Shown piece after piece: positions 1 to 12,825 of a stretch of DNA of 64,000 nucleotides. Position 1 is the first letter of the stretch; every line of letters starts with the position of its first letter. The notes under the pieces were generated by a model that worked only from the letters and a program-made list of their open reading frames with translations, was not told where the DNA came from and ran no database searches. Origin of the DNA: Clavulina sp. PMI_390 (Eukaryota > Basidiomycota > Agaricomycetes > Cantharellales > Hydnaceae); NCBI GenBank assembly GCA_015039315.1, contig WIDE01000004.1:488988-552987 (forward strand). Direction: 5' to 3'. Position numbers and translations under genes: made by a program.

Positions 1-1684
1 AATAGGAACAGTTATTGGAACGGCTCACAAGACTTCCCTCCCAACGACAATGGCCTCATATCCGCGTCCGAAATCACTCCTCTTCCAAGATCCCTTCGTA
101 CTCTGTTCGATGATCCTTCCGCTCCTCCCCCTAATCCTATGCAGTTTGGTGCGTTTGGACGAGGACCTTCCCCTTACGATGCGTCCTCACAACCGAGTGC
201 AACCGTTGACCCTTCGCTTCCACCCTGGATGAACGGTCCTGGCGCGAATGCAGCGTCACCCCCTACATTAGGGGTCCCTGATTTCAACATGGATTATGAA
301 GATACCGTCCGCAGGCAACCCACGTCTATCAACATTCCTGATCCTGATGTCTATGTTCCACATGATGAAGGTGAGCTGACGGCCTCCCCAGAAGAGGACG
401 TGGGGGGCTCGTTTTCAGGCTCCCCGACAATGAAAATAAATCCTGTCACGTCATCATCAAGCATCGCATCCATGGGTCGCGACGGGAACCAGCCTCTGGT
501 CGCCAATCAAAGGACTGCTGCCTCACGAGGTCCCTCTCCTTCACCAATGATGAATTCCGGCTTTGTTTTTCCTTCCGTTGAGCCTAATTCTCCTGCTGTG
601 CCCACCCCTCCGCTCAATCCTGGATCGTCATCTCATCGCACCCCAGTGGGGCAACCTGGTGTCACTCCTCCGTCAACTCGGCATCTCGCTGCCGCAACAC
701 ACACTCCCCCACATACTCGTTCGCTGGGTTCCCTTGCGGCCCCTAATCTCGCCGATCTAGGCGTCTCCCCAATATCACCTGTCACATTATCGGATGCGGG
801 AAACCACTCCCGGCCATCCCTTCGAAAAGGGTCCGTCTCGGATTCCGAATCACTTGGCCCTTCAATATCGACAACAGCTATGGGCCGAAGTGGGGCGACC
901 CCAGCTTTCGCGAACATACCGCCACAGCCACCCTTGCGGACACAGAGCCAGACAAGTCTCGGTGTGCCATCTGAGTCCAAGGTGTTGAATGAGCTTGGGG
1001 ACTTAGCTGGAGGCATTTCTCCTAGCCCAAGCACCCCAAGTACGATTAGACCAATGCGGAAACAAACAAGCCCGGGAGCGCGAACACCCCTTCGAGTAAG
1101 CTTAATTCAATAATCATCTTCCTATTATCGACTGAAATGAATACTATCAGATATCTCCTGTGCCTGCTTCAAATGCTTTTGGATCCTTTCCAGAACCTCC
1201 ACCTTCTCCTACCCCTTCAGTCACACCGCTCCCCCCTCCGGTACCTCCGTTTGCTACTCAAGCTAGCCATTCTCCCCCCTCCCCAACGATTGTCCATACT
1301 CCCTCTTCCTCTGCCGCCACCACGACCGAGACGTTGATTGGTCGCTCAACTCCACCAAGAAGACTTCCCTCCATCGATGATCTTCCGCCTCTCCCCTTAC
1401 GGCCTCTTGACTACACCCTTCTCCTTTCGTCTTCTGATGGACTCCACTCGCAGCTCGCTGGCACTGTGGAGGAGCTCTCGCAGTGGCTGGGTGCAATTGA
1501 ATATGGGTTGGGGAGTGTATTAGCGGAGGCTGAACATTTTGGCGGCGCTGAGTCGGAGGAGGAGGCGGGGATGGCCAATGGCCAAAGTAACGGTGTTGTC
1601 AGGATACCGGAGGAAGATGAGAACAGTGACTTCGTAGATGACTCACTCAGCGATGCTGCCGTGGACGTTCTAGGGGCTCATTAG
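1..1684 (+). CDS. Ser/Pro-rich hypothetical protein, 5' end outside window
   Basis: The reading frame is open from base 1, so the start lies upstream. Two exons are visible: 1-1095 and 1151-1684, joined by a 55-nt intron (donor GTAAGC at 1096, acceptor CTATCAG ending at 1150) that restores the frame. The protein is low-complexity, rich in Ser, Pro and Thr. The last third carries a short ordered-looking stretch (LDYTLLLSSSDGLHSQLAGT, then EELSQWLGAIEYGLG) followed by an acidic tail. I recognise no domain. It converges on the APS kinase gene. The coding call is firm; the function is unknown. Confidence 0.75.
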
Positions 1685-2111
1685 GTGTCGAGGTATGCTC
1701 ATTAATGCCTAATACTGTCATAACTTGCCAATGCAGTGCGCGAGCAAGACATGACCATTTCTGGACTCCCTCATTTTGTTTCGTTCTCGCTCTTCGCTCT
1801 TTCGCTATTATCTCGAATTCCCCGCTCCACATTGCCGCCTTCACTCCTCCGCATCCCTCCGCACGACATCCACCCCCGCTCACGCATTTAAACCCGTCTT
1901 TCTCATGGACATTTAACCGCTTTATGGTCCCAAAACGCCGGATAACACTGTTGGTTTAGCCTCCCTGCTGAGTTTACTCTTGCACTGATTTGCCATCAAC
2001 ATTGCTGGGTCTTGGCACGATTCACAAAATGTTAGCGGTAAGAGAACTCTGATCAGGCATTGAGTTTGGTTCCAAAGGGCAGTCTATTGATTGGTTTCCT
2101 CTTTGTGGGCT
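1685..2111. other. Convergent 3' intergenic region
   Basis: This 427-base stretch lies between two stop codons facing each other. It is CT-rich around 1760-1880 and presumably holds both 3' UTRs. I see no gene or repeat in it. Confidence 0.5.
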
Positions 2112-2905
2112 CTACAGCAAGCTATTGTCGGTGAGATATTTGACGATGGCGGCGACACTCTCCTCCACCGTGAGAAGATCAGAGCGGACGTGAACCTCGG
2201 CTGCAGAAGGCGCCTCGTAAGGGGCGGAAATACCAGTGAAATCTAATGGGTGCAATGTTGATAGGTTATAACAGGATGGGAATTAACGGCTTGGCGCACC
2301 TTTGATTTCTCCAGCACGAGCCTTCTTATAAAGCCCTTTCGGATCTCGGCTCTCGACGACCTCGAGGGGGCAATCGACGAAAACCTCGACGAAAGGCAGG
2401 CCCGCCTTCACATGAAGTTCTCTGGCAAAGTCACGATCGGCACGATAGGGGGAGATGAAGGAGGTAATAGCCAAAGCAGACGAATCCGCGAATAGTTTAG
2501 CAACCTAGGGGGTTAATACACATCAGAGGCTACTTTCCTTGTGAACCAATATTTATGCGGCGACATTACCTCGCCTATCCTCCGAATGTTCTCGTTTCTG
2601 TCCGCCTCTGAGAAACCAAGATCTTTGTTGAGCCCAAAGCGGATATTGTCACCATCGAGGCGATACGCGAATTTCTTGAGGTGGACGAGGTGCTGCTCAA
2701 GAGCGACGGCGATGGTGGACTAAATTTCCAGGATCAGTTAGGCTGAGGCTCCGAGCACGCAATCGTGTGCATTGAGTACGGGTAATCTCACCTTTCCACT
2801 AGCACTCAAACCAGTGAGCCAGAGAGTAAGCCCTTTCTGGCCGAGAAGCGTTTGTCTCTCTTCAGAGGTGATATTTCCCGGGTGGAAAGTAATGTTAGTG
2901 GCCAT
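2112..2905 (-). CDS. MET14: Adenylyl-sulfate (APS) kinase
   Basis: Phosphorylates adenosine 5'-phosphosulfate with ATP to give PAPS, the second step of sulfate activation in the cytosol. Four exons (2792-2905, 2570-2719, 2300-2504, 2112-2242) total 600 nt, giving 199 residues, the usual length for fungal APS kinase. The start ATG at 2905 opens [18 protein letters not shown], a typical family N-terminus. The P-loop GLSASGKST is split by the first intron after Lys. Then come [19 protein letters not shown] (APS-binding region), [10 protein letters not shown] and [15 protein letters not shown], all family hallmarks, and the end [11 protein letters not shown]. It is divergent from HDA1, with 81 bp between the two ATGs, a shared promoter. 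No key residue appears missing. Confidence 0.95.
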
Positions 2906-2986
2906 GTCGGAAAGATCGAGGAAGGGTTGTGGTTGTTTGCTCGTGCTTGACATTCCTTCGACCACAACTCTTGCTTCCAACCCGCA

Positions 2987-5931
2987 ATGGACGACAAGCC
3001 TCTAGCAAATGAAAGAGAGGCCCTTGAAGGGATAGAGAAGTTCTGGAATGATAGCGATATCATTCCTTCAACGTCTGTGGAGGCAACAGTGAATCCCAAG
3101 AACGTATTTGCTCAGCCTGCCCTCAATTCAGTACAGGCGACCCTTCCCTCTCAAGCCATGACACTTTCGACTCAGCGGGCTGGTTATGTCTTCGAAGACA
3201 TGATGCTACTTCACAAACCGATTTCTTCCTATGATGAAGATCATCCTGAAATCCCTGATCGGATACTTAGAATCTACCAAACGCTCAATGAGGAGGGGCT
3301 GCTGAAACGAATGGTACATATTAGTGCGAGACGGGCGCAAAGGGAAGAAGTGTGCGCCGTTCATAGTGAAGATCACTGGCAAGGGGTTCAAAATTTCCGA
3401 AGTATGATAACCTATTCTAAGCTCGTTTGCGAGTTCCACTCAACCCAAACTAGCATATACTTCTACGAATTTTGACGAGGCTCAGCGTCAATTTGCACAT
3501 GAATCTCTGTACGCTTGTAACGCGACTCCAGACGCTGCTGAGTATAGCTGTGGAGGAGCTGTTGAAGCCGCTCTTGCTGTTGCACGAGGGGAAGTCAGAA
3601 CATCATTTGCGATCATTCGTCCACCTGGGCATCACGCCGAGCCTGAAAAGGCAATGGGGTTCTGTTTTTTCAACAATGCTGCTGTAGCCGCTCGTGCCAT
3701 CCAGGCTCAGACAAATATTCGGAGAATACTGATCGTTGACTGGTGAGTCGACCTCGAGAGTAAGTGAAACCAAGCAAGCTAACCCCACCTAGGGATGTTC
3801 ATCATGGTAAGGAGATGCTTGTATTAGCCGTCCATAAATTTAATAACACAGTTCAGGCAATGGAACTCAGCGAGCATTCTACGATGACCCGAGTGTGCTC
3901 TTCATATCCATACACCGGCATGAAGGTGGCACATTCTATCCGACCGGCCCTGAAGGGTCAATGGAGAGCTGTGGTGTCGGAGAGGGACTTGGAAGGTCAG
4001 CGTTGACTTATTTTGTCCTGGTGCAAACCTCACTGTCCCCTAGGAACATCAATATCCCATGGCCTACTGGCGATATGGGCGACGCTGACTATCTATATGC
4101 TTTCACTCGAATTATTCTGCCAGTAGCCTATGAGTTCTCCCCTGAGCTCGTCATAAGTGAGCTAATCTCTCTGGTCTCCTATTGTCTGATAATAACTCTT
4201 GGCACTAGTTTCAGCTGGGTTTGATGCAGCGCGAGGGGATCCCTTGGGTGGGTGTGATGTTACCCCAACAGGGTACGCGCATATGACCCAGCTCCTCTCC
4301 CCCCTTGCTGGCGGGAAGATGGTTGTGCTACTAGAGGTGATGCTCGCCGGAATTCTTCAGCGTTTTTGAGCATATTGCTAAATACCATGTCATATATCCA
4401 GGGCGGGTATGAGCTTGAAACTATTGCGAAATGCAGTGCGGCAGTGGTCAAGGTCTTATTAGGCGACCCGGCTCCTATGCTGGATACCATGGTAGCATCT
4501 CCTGAAGCCAGCGAAACTGTGTATCAGGTTGCGTTGTTACAGGGTCGCTTCTGGAAGTCCCTACACCCTGCAGCACTAGATCCTGCGCAAGGTATATCAC
4601 TAATCGGATGATCGATGCCCATGCTGATCCTTCGTTACAGAAGAGCCAGAAGATATGATAAATTTGACAGGCAAGCACAGCTCTTTTGTCGAACGCGTCC
4701 CTTCTCACACAATATGATTGTAGAGGTGCTAAAGGATCACCGCCGTGTGGATATGCAGGAGAGATGGAAGATGCATACCATCGGCCTTGCAACACCCAGT
4801 CTAGAGGAGTATTATCATGGCCAAATCTTGCTCTCGTAAGTGGGAGTATCCGTCTGACATCTCGCCCGACTCATGTATCTTTAGACGGGGGATATACGAC
4901 TTTCAAACGATCGTGGTTTTTGTGCATGACATGTGAGAACTTTGAAACATGCTTTCAGTTCGCATCATTTATCAATTTCTCAGGGGGGACATTCGCATAG
5001 AACTTCGTAACGAGATGTTCTGCGAGCCTAAACTGGAGCATTCATACATAGTTGAGTTTTTTTCTCTGAACGGGAAGGGCAAGTTCTTGTCTTAGGAATC
5101 ATCTCATTATTGAACCTCTGATTAGGTTGATGCCAGCAGCCGTGTTGTCGAGCTGTGCAATAAGAACCGCTGGGGGTTGATTGATATCAACGTCGTTGCA
5201 AAGCCTCAACGTGGAAATTCAAAAGCTGAAGCAGTGCGTCCATTAGGGAGGTCTACGTATCACCTTGATTTGACCTTTATGATAGGCGACAATGAAGCAG
5301 CTCCTTGCGTATATCTGGGATAACTATGTGGAGTAAGTTTCTTGTGTCAACCCATTTTCACGTAATCATGACTCTGGCGCCGTAGGTTATCTGACGCGAG
5401 GAGTGTAATACTCTTGACCCAAGGCGCTGCTATTAAAGGGGTTCAGGCTTTGATCTCAGCACGGAGTAGGCTAAACTTGGATTCCCTCCATGAATATCTG
5501 CTAACAAAAGTTTCTACAGTGGTTCGCAAGAAAATCAATGCCATCATCCAAGTCGCCCCTCTGCACGAAGCGATACCAAAATTCAAGCTTGGTACTGAAG
5601 ACGACATCAAAGCGTGGTTTAAGGCAGTATGTGTCTTAGATCCCGGTATATGCATGCGACTTTGCACCTGTCTGAATCCTCTCGCTTTAGTGCTCTCTTC
5701 TGATTGCTCCAGATTCCCACCCTGCGATGAAAGAGCGAAGGGTCATCGATAAACGGTATCAGACGGTTAGGCTCCTACGTGAGTGTTTTGATTCCCCGCC
5801 ATCTTCTCCCTACAGTTCTTACTGACCCCTACGTAGCCGAAGTCCGTGTTACTAAGCTTTTGTCTCTTGCTATCTCAACTATTGAGGGCTTTGTTCGTGA
5901 TCATTTGCCCCAGCAAATGGAATTAGATTAA
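2987..5931 (+). CDS. HDA1: Class II histone deacetylase, HDA1-like, with Arb2 domain
   Basis: Zn-dependent lysine deacetylase acting on histones in the nucleus. Starts [16 protein letters not shown] at 2987 and ends [10 protein letters not shown] at 5931 after many short introns. Catalytic-domain motifs, in order: [32 protein letters not shown] with the His-His pair; VDWDVHHGNGTQ, assembled across two introns near 3742-3860, with Zn ligands Asp and His; [28 protein letters not shown] (Asp ligand); LLEGGY with the conserved Tyr. The C-terminal part (from about 4730) looks like the Arb2 domain found in fungal Hda1, including [12 protein letters not shown] and [14 protein letters not shown]. The last introns are best resolved with a donor at GATCCCG|GTATAT near 5645. 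The exact number of exons is not certain; the family is. Confidence 0.92.
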
Positions 5932-6023
5932 CACAACCCATTTCATGTGCTCATAGCGTATCCTTATGATAGCCTTGATAATATCGAATATAAATAAACT
6001 TCGCTATGGCCCAACGGCCAGAG

Positions 6024-9000
6024 TTAGAAGAACTCGGAGCAATGGCAGTCACAATTAGCTACAGCACAACTAGAATGTGTCTTGCCCTCGAGACCACCGA
6101 AGAACCAATCGAGAATGTGAGATGAATGACCACCATGCCGGCAAGCCTGGCAGAACAATATAGCCTCATCGGCGGTATCTGCCCAATAACTATCAGTAAC
6201 TGCATAACGGAGATCTATGGAGAACTACCTGTTGCTCCCCGTGACGTTGCGAGCATCACGTCTCTATCTTCTTCATTCACGAGCCCGATGTTTGCGAGGC
6301 ATATGGAACATCTGGGCAGCTTCCACTTGCAACTTGGACAACAGTCGGACTACACGGAGCGAGTTGAAAAGATGTCAAGGTAGTTAGAATAAGCGACGTA
6401 CCCTGACTCGTTCGCCTGGGGTCTGTTGAGGAATAGCTGTCGCTAATGGTTCCATCGGTTGTTGGGCGTTCACCAGTCGTCCACAGTAGTTGCAGCGAAT
6501 TTCCATCTGTCTGGGCACCCATTCGAACGGTGCTACTTCCCCATCTCGTATCGCAGCAGTATTAACCTCTCCACGGAGTAAATCGAACTGTACCCGGTGA
6601 TGGAAAAGTTGCCAAGAGTCGAGAAGGTTGCGATAGGCTTGAACCCAGCGCTCAGGGCGGGGATCTTTGATGTCCTTATCTTTGGCTGTCCGTCTGTCAG
6701 GCTTCCAACGAGCAGGAGCGACATACGAAACGAGAGCAGCGGCGGTCTGAACGTCCCCTGTGGTGTCGATGTAGGACTGGAGAACGTCGACCCCAGCAAG
6801 GTTTAGACCAGTGATGAACAGCGCTTCAATGTCACCAGTCCTGTTGAGGTCTTCTACAAGTCTCCGGAGGTACTTGGAAAGCTAAGGCGGGGTGAGATTC
6901 ATTACGCGGCAAGAAAGGGAAGTATGGAAGCTACCTCATCGTCAGGAAGAAATAGCAATGCTATAGCGAGCCTTTCTCGGAGCGGCAACGTCGTCTCAGA
7001 GTCTAAGAGATCCACCCATGACTCGCCCACAAGGATGGATAGCATTGCTCGGGTGTAGACGCCTCCTAAACGAACGAGCAGACGTTCCACATGACTACGC
7101 CACTCGCTTTTACTCCTTGCCCCGTCACTCGATTGAGACTTTTGTTCCTGCAAGAGAAGCTGGATGGTCCCTGAAAGCATTACCATGTTTTCGTCTATAG
7201 ATCGTGTGTCAGTAAGAATGCTGCAGTATTGAAAGTATCAATGGATGACAAACCTCGGCTTCTGAGTAGAATCTCAACTGCCAGGGGGATTTTCTGGAGG
7301 AAGACTGCCCAGCATGCTGCGCGCTCCGTGAAACGATCTTCCTCCCACCTACCAATAATGTGAGCCTCTTTGATGACGATAAAAGTCTCGAATGACTCAC
7401 AAACGAATCTGTTCATCGAATTCTGAATCATTCATATCCCAGTCACACAGGCTCAAAGCGAATTGACGCCGCGTGGGTCGGTGTGAGGTCACTGCAGCTT
7501 TGGGCATCTCTTTCTTCACGCCCGCGGTCCTACGGAGAACCATCGACTCTACAGCGAGCTCATACTGTAGCCGAGAAGGGTCCATAATCGTCTTGCTCCG
7601 CGATGGGCGCCTCGGGCGAATGGCGGAGCCACGGTTCATAGTCAACGCTCTTGGTGCGCCAGCATCCCAAATGTCTGGCTCGTCCAGAATGGAAGAACGG
7701 GCGGACAGAGGAGAAAACCCTTCCCAGATACTTAGTACGCCCTGATAAGCAAAATCGAAACCGTAAACTTTTGATGCTTTCATGTCCGGCTCAGGGTTGG
7801 AAGCTAGGGTAGTTGTGAGTGATGGGAGTAGGCTCGAGACAGTAAGATTCTTATACCTTCGAGCCAGAGCCATAGCTCCGGAAGAGTATCTGCCTCGGGT
7901 GTCGCCAGCCTGGATGCCACCCGAGCGTTGTGCGTCATCTGATTCTAAATTTCAGATATGTAGGTCACTCATTTTCAGTAGACCAGCTTACACTATCGAC
8001 TCCGTATCCGCACAGGGTGCGGGCTTTCATTACTTCTGATATATCTCCCCTCATCACCTTCGCCATCTCACCTATCATTCTGCTCGACTTGAGCCTGAGA
8101 GACCCAGTTACCACAAGGTGGCCCTCCGCCGCTCGGCTTGGTCGAGGCTCGTCTGCGGGGGGACCTAGCCTCCTCGGCGCTGTCCGAGAAGGGGATCGAT
8201 CCTTGGCAGGTTTCGGACCGTTCGAGAAGAGCTGTCTCGTGAGCGAGGACTGGCGCTGATTGGGAGCCGGGTGAGCAGACACTGCAGGGAAAGGGATCCG
8301 GCCGATCCGTGGGCCATCATCCTCTGTGTTTCCACGCAAATTGGGAGGCGAAGAGTCATGGAGATTGAGCGCGCTCATTTTCTTGTCAGGAGAATGGGAG
8401 GGAGAAGGCGAGCCGGGAGCAGCAGCACGTTCGATATCAAGCGACCAGGGGTTGACACTCGAAATATTGTCTGCAACAGAGTCGTCAACTGTCAGGCGAT
8501 ATGTGGCACCACCAGAAACTGCAAGCTCTCCGCGCGGGCTCCAGACGTGAATCGAGTGCTGTAGCGCACGCCAAATATCCACACCATGGTCTTTTGACTC
8601 TGTCAAGATAAAATCATGGTTCTTGGTGCCTTCCAGCGGAGGAACGAATGCGAATGTGGAGAAGTCACGATCACGAGTGGGCTTTCGTCCTGGCCCTAGT
8701 GGAAAATGGAACAAAGGGATGCTTTAGTTGGATGGTACGGTATAAGGATTTGATGCAGCGTACCGTTTCGGACACTGCCGACCACGAGAGGGAATTGGCG
8801 CGTTGACTGATTGGGATCTGGTTTCGACGGGAAGTAGTCCTGTGGTCCTGGTTCGTCCACTACTGTCGTCGCGACATCAGCCTCAGGACTAGGGTCGACC
8901 TCTGGCTGGCTGTCCATCAAAGTCCAGAGGCGAACATGCTGCGCATCTACTGCCAAGGTCCCAAACAACCCTCTTCGAACGGGGGAGAACTCAATGTGTG

Positions 9001-10191
9001 CGAGAAGAGGGCTCCCAAGGGCATCCGCGCGATCTATCTCTGCAGCTTGGAGAGAGAGAATTGGCTTGCCAATCTTGCGAGCGTCCCAGAACTCGACGAT
9101 GCCTTCGTCGCTGAAACTGGCCATCCGTAGGGGATCAAAGGGGTCGAAGCAAAGCCCGTGCACTGCACGAGTGTCCACATCGATAGCTCCCTCGCTCGAC
9201 TTTCGAATGTCATACATGCGAAGACGATAGGAACTGCTTCCCATCCAGAGCTTATGAGGATGGTCAGGGAAGAATGCAACGGAGCAGGCTCCATCTCCAA
9301 GGGCATAGCGCCGAAGACTGCTCGGGCCGTCAGGGGTGGATGCTTGCGGAGTGTTAGCGGCAGAACGAGAGCTACGGTTCGAGGAGGGCCCAGTCCATTC
9401 GAGGACATCGTCTGAGTGCAGTGGGGTCGGCTTGAATGCACGGACCAGTGGATCGTCCATACGAGGAGCAGCGCCTGCAAGTGTGCTTGCCATACGCTCT
9501 ATGTCCCAGACGTGCAGGCCATGGTGTCCGCGGTGTTTGTCAAACCCGGCGGCAAGATAACCTGGGGCCAAGCTGGAGAATGATAACTGCAAAGGGGGTC
9601 AATGCTCGTCGTGCGGTGATATGGGAGCGGGCATCAGACTCACAGATAGGCAGGCTCTTGGGCTCTGAGAGCTAATGTTACTCAGGTATATTCTTGACGG
9701 ACTAGAAGTGGATTGTGCGGAGGCGATCGAGGATTCGCCCATACGCAGTAGTTCCACCCTTCCGCTCGTGTGCCCAAGCGCCATAAGATCGGGATACAGA
9801 GGATGTGGGGACCAGTCCATACACTTCAGGGAAGATTTAACAGTGGCTCTTAATGAAACGTTTGTGGAGGGGTCTTGCCTTGACTTGCGACACATCGGAC
9901 TGAGCAGCGATAAGCTCCATTTTATTCATCTAAGAGCAGAGAAGCAGCTAGGGTAAGCGAGACAAAGATGTAATAACTCGACGAGCGGTATACCTTTGCG
10001 GACCAGCGATACAGCTTTAGAGTCGAATCGGAGCTCGCGACAAATCTGTTCGAGCGGCTGGGATGTGGATCCCATTGTGCCTATTAAGATGTTAGTATTC
10101 TTTGTGATTCATGGTAGAGTTTATCACGCACCACCTGCTCTGGGGCCACGGTGGGTACATATGGTCCTGCGGGGAGGTTTGAAGACTGCAT
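6024..10191 (-). CDS. SEA4: GATOR2/SEA complex WD40 subunit (MIOS/Sea4 type)
   Basis: Component of the vacuole-associated SEA/GATOR2 complex that regulates TORC1 in response to amino acids. The start ATG at 10191 opens MQSSNLPAGPYVPTV. After an intron follows WDPHPSRSNRFVASSDS, the characteristic first WD40 blade. Further blades: CMDWSPHPLYPDLMALGH, LAAGFDKHRGHHGLHVWD, GLCFDPFDPLRMASFSDE, PILSLQAAEIDRADALG. The middle (about 7.2-8.7 kb) is disordered and alpha-helical. The C-terminus encodes the zinc/RING-like end CQACRHGGHSSHILDW followed by more Cys and His, and stops at 6024. At least eight exons. The 3' end converges on HDA1 with 92 bp between stops. Exon limits inside 6.2-7.4 kb are approximate. 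Confidence 0.85.
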
Positions 10192-10329
10192 TACATGTTC
10201 TGTTGATATTGGCCACTGTTTGGTTGCCTGTGACTGAACGCGTTCGGTCTTGGTGGCTTTCCTCTCCAGAACACTCAGGCATTTGAAATCGCCCTACTAC
10301 TCGTGTAGTCTGCGCATAATATCCCCTCC

Positions 10330-10724
10330 ATGGAATCCCCTCATATCCGAACCCAAGCTGTGTATCTTGAACGCATCAACAGACACGCGGTAATCAACAC
10401 CTTTGGTTGGGGATCTTTGTAGTGTTCTTACTGATCACTGAGCTGTACACCTAGGGCCTATGCTTGGAGGCCTTGAGGGAACTGAATGCTATGATCGAAG
10501 TAAATCCAGCTGCTAATGCTCATGCTTTGATACCACAATCTCATGCTTTCTGCTCCTCCCTCCAGCAAGTCAACACCGCCAATGAACCCATCGAGGCCGC
10601 TTCGCAGCTGATGATGAACTACAGAAGAAATGTCCAATTCAATCTGGAGTCTACCAATTCATTAAAGCCTCCGATCGGAGTTCCCGAGCTCGCGGCTGAT
10701 AAGAAGGAAAGGGAGTCGCAATGA
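10330..10724 (+). CDS. DAD4: DASH/Dam1 complex subunit Dad4
   Basis: Small outer-kinetochore protein of the DASH ring that couples chromosomes to microtubule plus ends. Three exons, 10330-10389, 10455-10499 and 10566-10724, join in phase 0 to give 87 residues. The N-terminus MESPHIRTQAVYLERI matches the Dad4 pattern of M-E-x-P-H followed by a short coiled coil, and NYRRNVQFNLESTNSLKPPI matches the conserved Dad4 end, followed by a short charged tail. Reading through the second intron would insert about 22 residues and break the family alignment, so splicing at GAA|GTAAAT is preferred. It sits head to head with SEA4, 138 bp between ATGs. Confidence 0.88.
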
Positions 10725-12254
<1,530 letters not shown>

Positions 12255-12825
12255 ATACCACAAGACGCATCGCACCGCCACGACACCTGCCCGCCCTACA
12301 TACCATACTCCATCTTACTGGTGCTATAATCCACCATCCGCTCTCAATGCCATCTTCCTCTCCTGGACCTTATGCCCCCATTTTGTTTTGTGCATATGTC
12401 TTGTCAGCTTGCGTGGTGATAAGGGCGTGTTTGATTGGACCCTTTATAGTCATTGATCTTGATTCATCTCTCCATTCTCCGTCGCTTTCCTCCGTCTTTG
12501 TCTTTTCTCTTCAACGTCGCTCTCGTTTTTGACGCCTTTTTCACTACGACTAAGCACCTTTTTGGTTCTACGATTTCTCATGCTTGGTCTTGTGGGAACT
12601 TAATTTTTTGCCATAATGTGAATGAGAGGGCTTTTTACCTATGCTAACAGCATGAGCTGAGATGCCCCGGGCGTATGTTTCGCATTGCCTGCACTGCCCG
12701 TAAGGATCTTGTCATACCTGCATGGCACGAGATATTCGCGGTGATTCGCCGGTTCTGTTGGTCCTTGTTGATTGTTTGCCCTCCAACCGTGTTTGTTTAA
12801 TTCTTTCCTTGAACCGCACACCACA
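12255..12825. other. Intergenic region, CDC42 3' UTR and next promoter
   Basis: About 570 bases. The first 350 are pyrimidine-rich and presumably CDC42 3' UTR. No ORF with protein-like character, no RNA gene seen. Confidence 0.5.

Noticed and set aside
10500..10565. Reading the second DAD4 intron as coding
   Set aside because: It would insert about 22 residues into the Dad4 coiled coil; the GAA|GTAAAT to CTCCAG|CAA intron restores the family alignment exactly.
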